NCBI GenBank assembly: GCA_014526335.1
Contig: JACTAT010000012.1
Span: 1,149,318-1,213,317 of the forward strand
Origin: Chrysaora quinquecirrha
Lineage: Eukaryota > Cnidaria > Scyphozoa > Semaeostomeae > Pelagiidae
Reading direction: 5' to 3'
DNA: 64,000 nt
Under the pieces are notes generated by a model, which saw nothing but the letters and a program-made list of their open reading frames with translations, was not told the DNA's origin and did not search any database. This document shows positions 30,533-40,373 of this stretch, piece after piece (position 1 is the stretch's first letter; each line of letters opens with the position of its first letter). The position numbers and the translations under genes are program-made.

Positions 30533-32101
30533 TCACTCTGTTTCTTCATCAGCTTGTTCATTGGTAGCGCTCTTCATCGGTTTGTATTTGTATTTTGATC
30601 TTTTGTGGTGCATGGGTTTATCACTTGAAATGCCATGGCGCTTGAGACTTTTGTCCACTTTACCAGGTCCATCGGTTGTCTCGTTTTTATCTTTGACCAC
30701 TGATGAATCGCTAAATGATAAGGTATCAACTGTAATTTTCTTGCCCTGTGTGTCTTTTTTCTTCTTTATTTCATCTATTAAATTTTTTTCAGTAGCTTTC
30801 AAGAAATTTACCACGAAGGTTTGATACCTTAGTCTCCAACGCTTTTTGATCTCCTGGTAAATTTCGTTTTGGTACTTTTCGTACATTTTTTTCATCTCTT
30901 CAGAACAAAATTCTTTCCCTAAGGTTTGTCCCACAATGCCATTATAATCTTTATCCGCTTGTCTTCCTACTGTTGCTTTAAACTGGGCTTTGCATGGCAT
31001 TGCGTAAACTTTATCGAATTGATATTCGCAGTTAAAAAAGAAACCTTTTTTATTTCCATGGTTGAAAGAAATTTCACTAGGTGTTATTGGGTCGTTTTGA
31101 TCTGATTTGTCATGTACTGCCAATTTCTTATCATCAAATGGCTCCTTTAAATTGGTTTTTCGTTCAAATAAATGAGCTGCGGCTATTCTTGCACCAGCTT
31201 TTCTGACATACGAATAAATCATGAGTTTTAGAGAAGTAAGGTCGCCAGATTCTGCTTCTTTATCTTTGTCATTCTTGTCTTGATCAGTCAGCTTACCTTC
31301 GGCCGTCTTACCCTTAACCGATGCCTTGGACGGCACGTACAAGCTTACAATGTACTTGAGGAATTGCGGCATATTGGCTTCAATTCTTTTCAGCTGCTCC
31401 GGTGTCAATTCTTTTCCGTTGATCACTTCATTGTAATAAATGGCAAATTTACGGAATGCAGATTCGATATATCGTTTTGCATTGCGCAAACACTCTTCTC
31501 CGGTGTCCTTGTCTTCAAGTCCACAATTGATCAACAGCGAAGACATCTGATTAAATTCTCCATCCAGCATGCTCTGTTCTAAGGCAGAGGAAGACATGGC
31601 GATGTCGTTTTTGACGTTTGTGAACTTCTTGTTTATATCATCTGTCAGTTGTGAAAAGGCTCTGTTAATCTTACCAACGGTATCTTCATTTAAGGATTTC
31701 GCAGATTTATAATCTGCAAGGCTGCTTAGCATCAAGGCACACATACCAAGTATGGGAACGACTGGACCTGCAACAGATACCACTCCAACCCCCACCAGGA
31801 CTTCGATTGTGGCTTTCACGTAGTCTGTAATTTCACTAGTTTCGCCGGCCTCAATACCGTGACTTTCAAGAAAATTATAGATTTTGGTTGTGATTTCACC
31901 TTGTTGTCCAGTAGCTTCGATATCTGTAGACGATATATAATCATTGCTGTCTGCGAAATTCAGCTTTTCGGGAACCAGTTTTGCATCGCAGAACTTATTA
32001 AGATCTTTCTCCTTCTCAACTTTGAGGTAAACGTTCTCCCCATCACACTTCATTGCGAAACCTAAAAGGCATAGCATGTAAAGCGCTAGCAAATGCATCA
32101 T
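30533..32101 (-). CDS. Secreted protein resembling cnidarian pore-forming toxins
   Basis: Intact 522-residue ORF, ATG at 32101 (a frame-extending GTG at 32140 is not a start; CAACAG just before could be a 5'-UTR acceptor). Residues 1-19 form a signal peptide (hydrophobic MLCLLGFAM core, ending near KCDG). Residues 91-130 carry a long amphipathic then hydrophobic helix (VLVGVGVVSVAGPVVPIL), followed by INRAFSQLTDDINKKF and a further Cys-containing helical region. Around residues 262-285 is a Lys/Asp-rich linker. Residues 340-440 look beta/helical with CEY, MPCK and FCSEEM cysteines. The last 80 residues are highly basic. A helical N-domain with a buried hydrophobic hairpin and the I-N-x-A-F-x-x-L-x-x-D-I-N motif recall the jellyfish toxin family and the Cry-like helical domain. 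That is a resemblance by eye, not a proof of toxicity. No TE sequence interrupts it. Confidence 0.65.
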   Translation of the reverse strand: MMHLLALYMLCLLGFAMKCDGENVYLKVEKEKDLNKFCDAKLVPEKLNFADSNDYISSTDIEATGQQGEITTKIYNFLESHGIEAGETSEITDYVKATIEVLVGVGVVSVAGPVVPILGMCALMLSSLADYKSAKSLNEDTVGKINRAFSQLTDDINKKFTNVKNDIAMSSSALEQSMLDGEFNQMSSLLINCGLEDKDTGEECLRNAKRYIESAFRKFAIYYNEVINGKELTPEQLKRIEANMPQFLKYIVSLYVPSKASVKGKTAEGKLTDQDKNDKDKEAESGDLTSLKLMIYSYVRKAGARIAAAHLFERKTNLKEPFDDKKLAVHDKSDQNDPITPSEISFNHGNKKGFFFNCEYQFDKVYAMPCKAQFKATVGRQADKDYNGIVGQTLGKEFCSEEMKKMYEKYQNEIYQEIKKRWRLRYQTFVVNFLKATEKNLIDEIKKKKDTQGKKITVDTLSFSDSSVVKDKNETTDGPGKVDKSLKRHGISSDKPMHHKRSKYKYKPMKSATNEQADEETE

Positions 32102-33108
32102 AAAGTCCTGTTGAATGCCCTGAGCGACGCACTGGAACACTCAGTTGGTAATGAGCAGTAGTTTGGCCGGTTTGATTGGAAATAGATAGGGTTGAAATGA
32201 CTGGTTGATAGGATCATAAAAAGATTATGAAAACAGGTGGAGCTGGAACGCATGACAGAATACAAAAGGGAAACCATAGAAAAGCGACAAATTTAACACC
32301 CATTTGTTGACCTCTTTTGTTTTTAGTGAGCATAAGATCAATGTATACAAATCTCGCTCATGAATATATATTAGCAAAACATTTTTTAGATATCTGTAAA
32401 CACTGATTCCAATAGAGCGATTTGACCAATATTGTTTGTGCCCATTAAGAACATGTGATCATTCGTAAACCGGTTTACCGGACACTGCTAATCCCAGGGA
32501 GACACTTCAAATAATATAAACCGGGGGGGCTCAATCGAGGCAAAAGCCCAGTACCCCAAAAAAGTAAAAACCACCTATATTTCTTACCAACAAATAAGAA
32601 ACCCAAAAAAATAATTTGCTGTTATCTAATAAAATTCCCTGTATCCGGAAAATTAAATTTTACCTAAAGTTCATACCCGAAAAAGTAAATTGAGCGCCCT
32701 GTCCCCTGGGCTGCTAATCTTTGCTTGATACTCAATTCTTTTTTATAAGAAACCTCTCATATGAAACTTTCTATAAAATCAAGAACCCTGCTAGAATTCA
32801 ACTAAAATTTAGAAATCAGTTTCTAACAAAAAAAGATTTTAAGAAAATAATGACATAAGCATTTTTCTTTGCAGGCAAACCAACTCTCCAGAATCATTTA
32901 ATACACTTTTTTTAAATAAAGATTTTTCGTCCAGCCCTCAATGCCCTGTAGTATTTCAGCCCTTAGCCGCTCACAGAATGACTGGTACCCCTTGAAAACT
33001 CTTTTTTGGCTCTTTTCTTGCTTTTTAATTTATTTGACAAGTTTGCAACGATGTTCTTCATAGGGAAAGCTATCAACTACTCCTAGGTGCATAATTGCCG
33101 CCCCCCGG
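32102..33108. other. 5' flank of toxin-like gene, no other gene
   Basis: AT-rich upstream region. No clear TATA box within 100 nt of the ATG, consistent with an upstream non-coding exon. Confidence 0.35.
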
Positions 33109-33530
33109 TTAATACACCTTTTCAACGAAGAGCCTCGTTTTCAAAATTAACGAAAGTTTTTTCTTACAAAAATTTGTCCCCAGATTCCGACTTGGCATCT
33201 TTATTTTAGTGTTAGGGGAAAATTTTAGGCCTCTAGTCAATACAATGTTGATTTTATAGCGATTAAAAGTTTGAACATTTATAAAGAATTTGACCGTGAA
33301 AAATCGCTCGGGGTGAAATTTTACATCCTCAGTCATTTTTCACGGTCAAATCCCTTACAAATTTTCAAACTTTAAATCGCCATTAAATCAACATTTTAAT
33401 GACTAGAGGCCTGAGAAATTGCCTCAACACCAAAAACGAAAGTCCTGAATTCGAATCTGAAGTCGAAATGTTATATGAGGCAGTTTTTAAATTTTTTGGA
33501 AACGAGGCCTCAGTTGAAAAGGTGTATTAA
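33109..33530. mobile_element. 422-bp foldback MITE with TTAA ends
   Basis: Nearly the whole element is one hairpin. Arms of about 195 bp (33109-33302 and 33336-33530) begin TTAATACACCTTTTCAAC and end with its complement; the loop is about 33 bp. TTAA at both outer ends fits the target site of piggyBac-type elements. Short tracts such as GACCGTGAAAAAT/ATTTTTCACGGTC are perfect. Confidence 0.85.
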
Positions 33531-34600
33531 TTTTTGTTTAAATTTCAAATTCCCCCACCGCTCTTATTAGGACCCCCCGATTATTCAGATTCACATCAAT
33601 TTTGGTGTCAATGATTTTAATTTATTTCACTTAGACTTTCGTTTGTGTAAAATTTCACTTATACACTCTATTTGTTGGTTAACACTATGAATCGCCTAAG
33701 CCTTTAAGTACTATCACTATAGGGCTAGTCGAACTGCATTTCTGCATTTTTCTGATAAATTTATTAAACAAATTCCAAGCCTCCGGTTTATTCCGACCCC
33801 CCCCCGTCAGATAGATCCTGGCTGGAGTTCCAACCCCCCCCCCCCCCCCCCGCCCTTCGCACCTATTTCAACCTCCCCGAGTAATTAGGCGAAAGAATTA
33901 TTTAAGAGTAACAAATGAAGCAAAATTTCTGCCATAGTTGCTTATTGACCTGTTACTTGTTAAAAAAATTGTATAATAAAAGTGCCAAAACTTTAGAAAC
34001 TATGTATAGAACGAAAGTTTCTAATAAAAATGAGCTTACTTTATCACAATTCTTTACCGTTTGTTTGTTTGTTTGTTTGTGTTGATTTGTTTATGCACTA
34101 GCCTTAAATGAAATATAATAAAAAATAACTTTGGGAGCCTCAATCTTGATCTCAATCTCAATCTTTGGGTGCCTTAATCTCGAAACCTGCTAAAACGGGT
34201 TGGCCTATTCTACTTTGCCCTCTACATGTTATATCAAGATTCTTCCCAAAAACATTTGACGGGTCAAAATCTACTAAATTTTTAAAAGTGCAGCCTTTTA
34301 AAAAGTGATACTTCGAGCTTTGACTTGAACCGTTCTTATAAAAAGGTCAAGTCTCCCAAGAGTAATGTTTTAAAAAATGCGTGCACCTCTAAGTATGTAG
34401 AAACGCTCACCATTGTACTCTTGTGAAATTTGATAGTTACAACCAATAAATTTCGACGGAGGGTCCTTCCCCTTTTTTTCACAATATATCTCCCATAGTT
34501 TTTTCCAAGGAAAATTCCATTTATACTTAAGGTTAGTAAATGAAACAAGTTTATGCGAATTTGCTGTAAAAATTAGTATTCCAACATATCTCACGACATA
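33531..34600. other. no gene; poly-C and TTTG tracts
   Basis: A run of about 18 C near 33834-33851 and a (TTTG)n tract near 34060-34080. No exon supported. Confidence 0.5.
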
Positions 34601-35859
34601 GTCAATAGAAATGGGAATGGTCTGGAAGCCTATTGTCCTAATTTCTTTTGTTCTATTGAATTCGGCCGCACAACTTGAACGCGCAAATTATTTCGGTCAT
34701 GTGATCTAACTGAGGGGACAACGTTCGAGAATCGACTGCAGAAGACACCAGGAAAGACCAGGAACGACGAGAAATGTTCAGTTTATTATTCAAATTCGTG
34801 GATGAAGATAAGTGCAACATCACGTATGATGTGCAGTTCAACTTGGTTGTGGATATAAGCTAATTTCCCCTGAATGGGATCGTTCTTCTGTACTAAAGAC
34901 GTCTTTCTCGATACCAAGAAATAAAATCAGAGCAAAATTTCCGCCAGGAGAGTTCCGCTATTTCTTTTTAAGCAGGAAAATAGTCAGTCTTACTAGCTCT
35001 ATTTTAGCTACAATTAATAACTGGAATAAAAAAAGCAGCAAAGCCATCCCAAAACTAAAATTAGACTTTATAGAGGAAATGCATTCAGTTCTGAATGTTC
35101 GCATATCGTTTACTCATTCCTATTTTCTGCCCGCTTTTCTCTTTGCGAAAGCCCTCTACCCAAATTGATCACCACACCCTTCAAAAACTCAGCAAAACTT
35201 ATTAAAAAACCTCCTTGCGAAAAATAATAGAATTCGAAGACTGGAGCTAAAAGTTTGAGGCTCAACTCAAACGCCTGAGATTCTTCTCACAGAATCTTTC
35301 CTACTCTTTCGGCTGCACGCAGGAAAGAAAAAGTTTTCCGGCTAAAAATATTCAATCGATAGAAATACTTTAAACGAGAGAGTGACATCCTCCGATGCGA
35401 AAGCCTTCTGGAAATATTAGCGAAATTATTCTCCCGATCAGGAATAAATTACTTAGGTCTATTTTCTTCAAAATCAAGAATAATTTCCACATTTCTCTGT
35501 AAGAAAAATAACAGTGAATTTGGAACGACCATTTTGAAATGTTCACATTTCTAGTATATTCGAGAGAAATGAAATTGCTCAATACTAGTCACTGTGTGCT
35601 TTCTCGAAAGCCAGTAGTCTAAACCATCATGTTTTAAATTTATGAACAGTCAATAAACGGAAGCAAAGTTGAATGGGCATAATATTCAAATCAAAAATGC
35701 CAAGTTTCGCAGAGAAATCAAGGATAGTACAGTACATAACGCAAACGTAGAAACAACGCTCTCGCGTCCTCGTCCCCTCAGTTAGGTCACGTGGCTCGTT
35801 AAAATCAAAACAAAGAGTTAAGACAATAGGCTTCCAGACCAGTCCTCACTTCTATTGAC
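34601..35859. mobile_element. 1.26-kb element with about 100-bp inverted termini
   Basis: The left arm 34601-34719 and right arm 35772-35859 are inverted copies. Outer GTCAATAGAA, then GGTCTGGAAGCCTATTGTC, and inner CACGTGAxCTAACTGAGGGGAC match with indels. The interior has no long ORF, so it is a non-autonomous inverted-repeat transposon. Target duplication not resolved. Confidence 0.75.
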
Positions 35860-36691
35860 AATGCTCACGACAAGGAAATTTTAGCCTCATTTTGTTGAAA
35901 AATTAAGGAAATACAGCCGACTCAGACCAAAGGTTCCTTATAATCAATCGGGTATAAGGGCTATGGTTTTTCTAATGTGTAATCAAAGGGTAACACCTAT
36001 CTGAAACCTATATAAGATGAAAATATTTTTTGGTATTGGATATTTGAACCGGAGATAGGAGGTGTCTTGTAGTTACCAATTTACCCCCTTATTCGGCCGA
36101 AACTATATTCGGCCACATTTGCTAGCTAATACCGTATTTTCTTCAATAATTGCCTACAATCTTTAATTCCCCTACTAAATGAGCACCCGACTATTTTCAA
36201 GAAATTGAATTTTAAACGCTTACTCTATTAAACGCCCTTTCTCAAATAAACGACTCCTTTTGATGTGCGTTAACAATGAATATAGTTGTAACAAAGCAAT
36301 TTTTTATAACTTGCTGTTAGCGAGCAAAGGGCGTGTTCTTCTAAACCAATTATTTACTTGAGTAGCCTTCTTTTTTACAATGAGTGTTTTTCGAAGCCAT
36401 TCTTCAAAACCTTCTGTCATCAAAAGCAGAGGGTTCCGAGACTTTCGAGAGATTCACGGTTTGAAGTTTGAAATAGACTTCTATTTTACCAGTTGCCAGC
36501 ATACCTTCCACGAATGGGTCTGGGGACGAGGCAAGCAGGAATTTTGGCCCGAAAGCTTTCAGATTTCCGGAAGTCGTGTTTCTTGAAAGCCCTCTGTTCT
36601 CAAAATTCGGAAGGTTTCTGAGGTTCAGGAAAGCGCGCCCAAAGATCGGATTTTGCTAAGGGATCTCGTCTAAAATTGTCCAACTCGGTCA
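35860..36691. other. no gene seen
   Basis: Short frames only (36380-36586 has no domain). Confidence 0.35.
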
Positions 36692-37020
36692 GCAATGCCA
36701 GCTCTGCTCGTGTAATCAATCCCTTAGAGTCAATAAAGAGGGGGTGTGAGATCTGGTGCCACAACGTCCCGCTCACAAAAGTAATGTGGTGCGCAAACCC
36801 TAGACTTGGTCAGCAGGCATGGCCTTTTGGCCCTGCCACAGAGGGTTGGATGTCCATCAAAGCTCCTGGGGATGATCTCGTATTTGCATGAAGATGTGCA
36901 GAGCACAGTCCAGTAACGCCTCAGCCTCGGACACCTTCTCAATCAGAAGCGGCGTGAAACAGGGATGCGTGCTTGCCCCTACACCATTTGGCAACTTCTT
37001 CTCACAATTTCGCTGAAGAC
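36692..37020 (+). pseudogene. RTE-like LINE RT fragment
   Basis: Plus strand near 36885-37010, across shifts: SYLHEDVQSTVQ, then SDTFSIRSGVKQGCVLAPT and FGNFFS, which is RT motif B (GVKQGC-LAP). Upstream 36692-36880 is non-coding scrap shared with 29545. Motif A and the YADD box are missing. Confidence 0.6.
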
Positions 37021-37240
37021 GATTTTATCGATATTCTCAAATGTAAGAATAAAAGACCAGAACATGGTGGGATATATATGGTCATTTCTAGAGAGAAGCC
37101 CTTTTGTTGCATAATTTCATTTAAGTTTGACGATTTTTTTTATATTCGTCAAATGTAAGAGTGAAAGACAAGAATATGGTCGGGGGCTGTATATGGTCAT
37201 ATCTGGGAAAAAGCTCTTTTTTGTCATATTTTCATTGAAG
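37021..37240. repeat. Two-copy tandem repeat, 111-bp period
   Basis: GATTTTAT... at 37021 and GATTTTTT... at 37132 share TCAAATGTAAGA.T.AAAGAC.AGAA.ATGG and TATATGGTCAT.TCT, then an AAGC.CTTTT block. Divergence is moderate. Confidence 0.8.
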
Positions 37241-38217
37241 GTTTTTAGGAACATTGCGACTGCTTGATAATGTTCACTAAAACTTCCATCCTTCGTCTTT
37301 CGTTATTCCAGAAGGAGTCTTCTTTTACGTGCAGAGAACACGGAGCCAGAGAGAGAGACGAGTGTTACGTTTTAACAATCTACTGAACTAAATTAAAATT
37401 CTAAATACAACATATTTAAAGGATGTAAAAGGAAACGGAATATAATTTCAGCCTACGTAAAAGTAAATAAAGTTGTGGTGTTATATTCTAAATAAGGAGA
37501 AAAGAGATGCGAGTAAGCTGAGAAAAACAACAAATGGGAATGACCTATTGTAATGAAGACAATGGGAGTGTTGCGAATGACGTGATCAAATGAGATGCGA
37601 CGTTGAGCGGAAGAAAGTAAGAGAATGAATGGATTGAAAAGAAAATATCCCGAGAGTGAAGGAAAGGCCTAAATTACGAAGTTTAATTTCACTACAGGTT
37701 GACGAATATGACGATTCATGGTTGGCAATTTATTTTTGATTGAGCAGTAGCTCCATATCTTGTTTACACCAGAGATAGTACAAATTCACAAATTGAAAGA
37801 TTCAACACATGTCTCAATGGCGTTTTCTATGCTTAATAAGATACATAAAAGTAACAGGCAAATTCAGAATCAAATTTAGCAAATTTATTTTTAAAGGTAA
37901 ATAATCAGAGTATAAAACGAAGCAAAAATAGATGCAAGACTGCATAAGAAGGACTTGCACACGTCGGATTTCTTAAAGTCGGGATAAAGTGCTTAACCTA
38001 GATGCACACTAACAACAAACCCATTGACCTTATTTTGCTTATCTTTGAGCAAATCATACCTTACAGTACGGATTATACAAGCAATTATATGTTTAAATAT
38101 AAGGTTATTTGGAACAATCAGCAAATATTTTAAGCCAGGAAAGGGAAGGTTTTATTAAGGTATGGTTCGGTGCATATAAAATCATTAAAATAATTTTCTA
38201 ATGCTTAGAGGCTTCTT
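37241..38217. other. no gene seen
   Basis: AT-rich. No supported exon or repeat. Confidence 0.4.
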
Positions 38218-38556
38218 CTTAAAAAATTTTCAATAGCTTTAAAAGTTCTTGCAATTCTTCTGGTGTCAATGCTAACAGCACTTCAACCTCATTTTCTTGG
38301 ACTTTTTGTCCACCTGCCATAGCTCGTACGAAGACGTCTGGTTCAACCAACCTTAACAAAGTGACGGCAATTCAATTTCCTTTGATATTTCTCTGGGCCT
38401 TCCTGTCATCTCATTTTCAACATTTTCCACTTCCACATGGTAACCTTCCCTATCTGCTTCCTTGTCATTGGTGAAATTAATGTTTCCTTCTTGAGCCTCA
38501 GAAAGCAAGGTATTGTGAACTTGATCCTTCACCTTAATTATCAGTTCCGATGCTTG
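38218..38556 (-). pseudogene. Acidic coding-like fragment, one frameshift
   Basis: Minus strand from about 38556: ASELIIKVKDQVHNTLLSEA, an acidic stretch (YHVEVENVENEMT), then a one-base shift near 38370 to VTLLRLVEPDVFVRAMAGG, QENEVEVLLALTPEELQELL and a TAA at 38218-38220. Composition and codon use look coding and the LTPEELQELLKLL end is helical, but I do not recognise the family. It could be a retroposed or multicopy host gene. Confidence 0.4.
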
Positions 38557-39533
38557 CCAGTGTTACTGTAGTGTATCACATCTCTGATTGTATTATCTTA
38601 CCATTACTATCTCTGTAATGAAGTCTCTTACTTTCAAGATCCTAGCGAATTGAACAAATGAGAATTTTCTTGTTTGTGGTTTTTATCAGTAAAATAGAAT
38701 TCTGATAAAAAAAATCAGGAATTACATTTGTGGAAATTACCAAGCATATCATTTACAGGTCCTAACCTCCTACTTGATTGTAGTATACCTGTAACAGCTG
38801 ATAACACTACAGACTGGGACTCTTTCAAAATAAAAATGATTAGCCTAGGCACACTATAGCCTGTATTTTGTGTTTAATACCGTTGAAAAAGTTAAAAAAT
38901 ACTAGGTTAGGGTATAAAGAAGCTAGTCAAAGTTTAAGTCTGGCTGCTAAGATAAAACAGTGGGGGAAATCATGGTTATTCTATTCTATTAATAATTGTC
39001 ATAATATACAATAATCATCTGGGGCATTATATTCACGTTGGCATAGTTAACCAACTAAGATAGACATATCCCATATTCTCAATTTTAGAATATAGATAGT
39101 TTCTATTTAGAATTGCTAAACGGATGATTTAACCTTGACAGAAATATTTAACACAGCGATATAAAGCGTTATAAATACATAACTTATAGATTACACGGGC
39201 CGGTTATCATATAGGCCATGCGGTCTGAAACGTATGAAGATAAGGAATCGAAATTACTTGGATGACTGAAAGAGGTATCATTGGTGCCTGGGCTGGACGG
39301 TTGCAGCAGCGTAGTTGATTGTATTAGATGAGGTGGTACAGGCTGAGGAAGTATTGTTTTACGATGAACAGCTGGAGAGAGTGGGGCTTGAGTTTAAACA
39401 ATAGGCTTTTGCGATTTGAATACAGTTCTTTGCGAGTGATGCCACGTATCATTTCAATAGAGAAGGGGGTGCTTGACATGAGACGGTTGCAGATTTAGGC
39501 AAGTTGTTGTTAGTTAAATCTACCAGCAGAGTA
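38557..39533. other. no gene seen
   Basis: AT-rich spacer with no supported exon. Confidence 0.4.
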
Positions 39534-39746
39534 TCATCTTGAATTAAGGAATCTGACTTGCTGGGTTAGGGTGATGAAGAAATCCGCGCGCAGGTGGAGA
39601 GCCAGAGTGTATTTCGTACCAATTATGAACAGGCCGTAAGACGAGCATCGAGACTTAAGGGCGTTCCCAGTCGTTCTTTGAAAATCTCTCAAGGCGAGTT
39701 TGCAATCCTTTGCCATTTCGTTGTTTTTCGGAATACCACTATCCAT
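39534..39746 (-). pseudogene. SAP-domain fragment of a DIRS-type gag
   Basis: Minus-strand frame with LRDFQRTTGNALKSRCSSYG and GTKYTLALHLRADF. This is the SAP helix-turn-helix pattern (L-x-x-x-L-K-x-x-C-x-x-Y-G-L-x-x-x-G-x-K-x-x-L-x-x-x-L-R) also seen at 10775-11125. No downstream gag, so an isolated fragment. Confidence 0.45.
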
Positions 39747-40040
39747 CTTAGGTGAATTAAGTGGAAGAACGAGATGAAAACGAAGATACCGATATAACTT
39801 AATCGACGAATTATGAGAGCACTACGAATACGTGTGATCTCAAGGAGAAGTGACTTTGATCTGTCTTTTTCTTAACGTAAAATAAAAACAAAAGATATCT
39901 CACGAAGATTTTACAGACTACACCAAACTAAATCTTTTTTTGTGAACGGGCCACTCGGGATTGCTCTGACACCAGCATTTCTGTTGCCGTTCACTTACCC
40001 ATTTTCTGCTGGTATTTTCGGATGACTCCACCAGCATAAG
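39747..40040. other. no gene seen
   Basis: Spacer between the SAP fragment and a piggyBac scrap. Confidence 0.3.
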
Positions 40041-40373
40041 CTATCTTTGTAACCTGGTCATCTGGGATTTTTCGGATCTTCTTCTTGTGGAACTTTCAAC
40101 AATTAGTGGTCTCACTTTGAAAAGCTTGTCATGATTAGGATTCCCTCTTGGATGGATTTTGGTGTTGCTATTCAAGTGCAGTATATTTTTGAATAGCTGA
40201 GCTGGTATAATTTGCTTATTATTTTCTCCAGTTATATGCCAGTTGTTGCCACAAGATTGGTTTTCTTCATTTATTTTGATTTTATAATGGTGAGAAATAA
40301 TTTCTTCTTCCTGATCTGAGTTTTCTTGTTTTGAAGTGTTTCTGAAACTTGTTTTTTCTAGCTTTAAAGGCAA
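40041..40373 (-). pseudogene. piggyBac-like transposase core fragment
   Basis: Minus-strand frame: NNWHITGENNKQIIPAQLF, KNILHLNSNTKIHPRGNP, NHDKLFKVRPLIVES. The order x-x-x-F-x-x-I-x-x-x-L-H-x-N-x-N ... P-x-x-D-K-L-x-K-[VI]-R-P is the block before the second catalytic Asp in piggyBac/PGBD transposases. The frame is lost just where that Asp region should follow. May belong to the same family as 4452-4880. Confidence 0.55.

Noticed and set aside
32101..32140. Upstream extension of the toxin-like ORF to 535 codons
   Set aside because: The first codon of that extension is GTG, and the signal peptide begins properly at the ATG at 32101.
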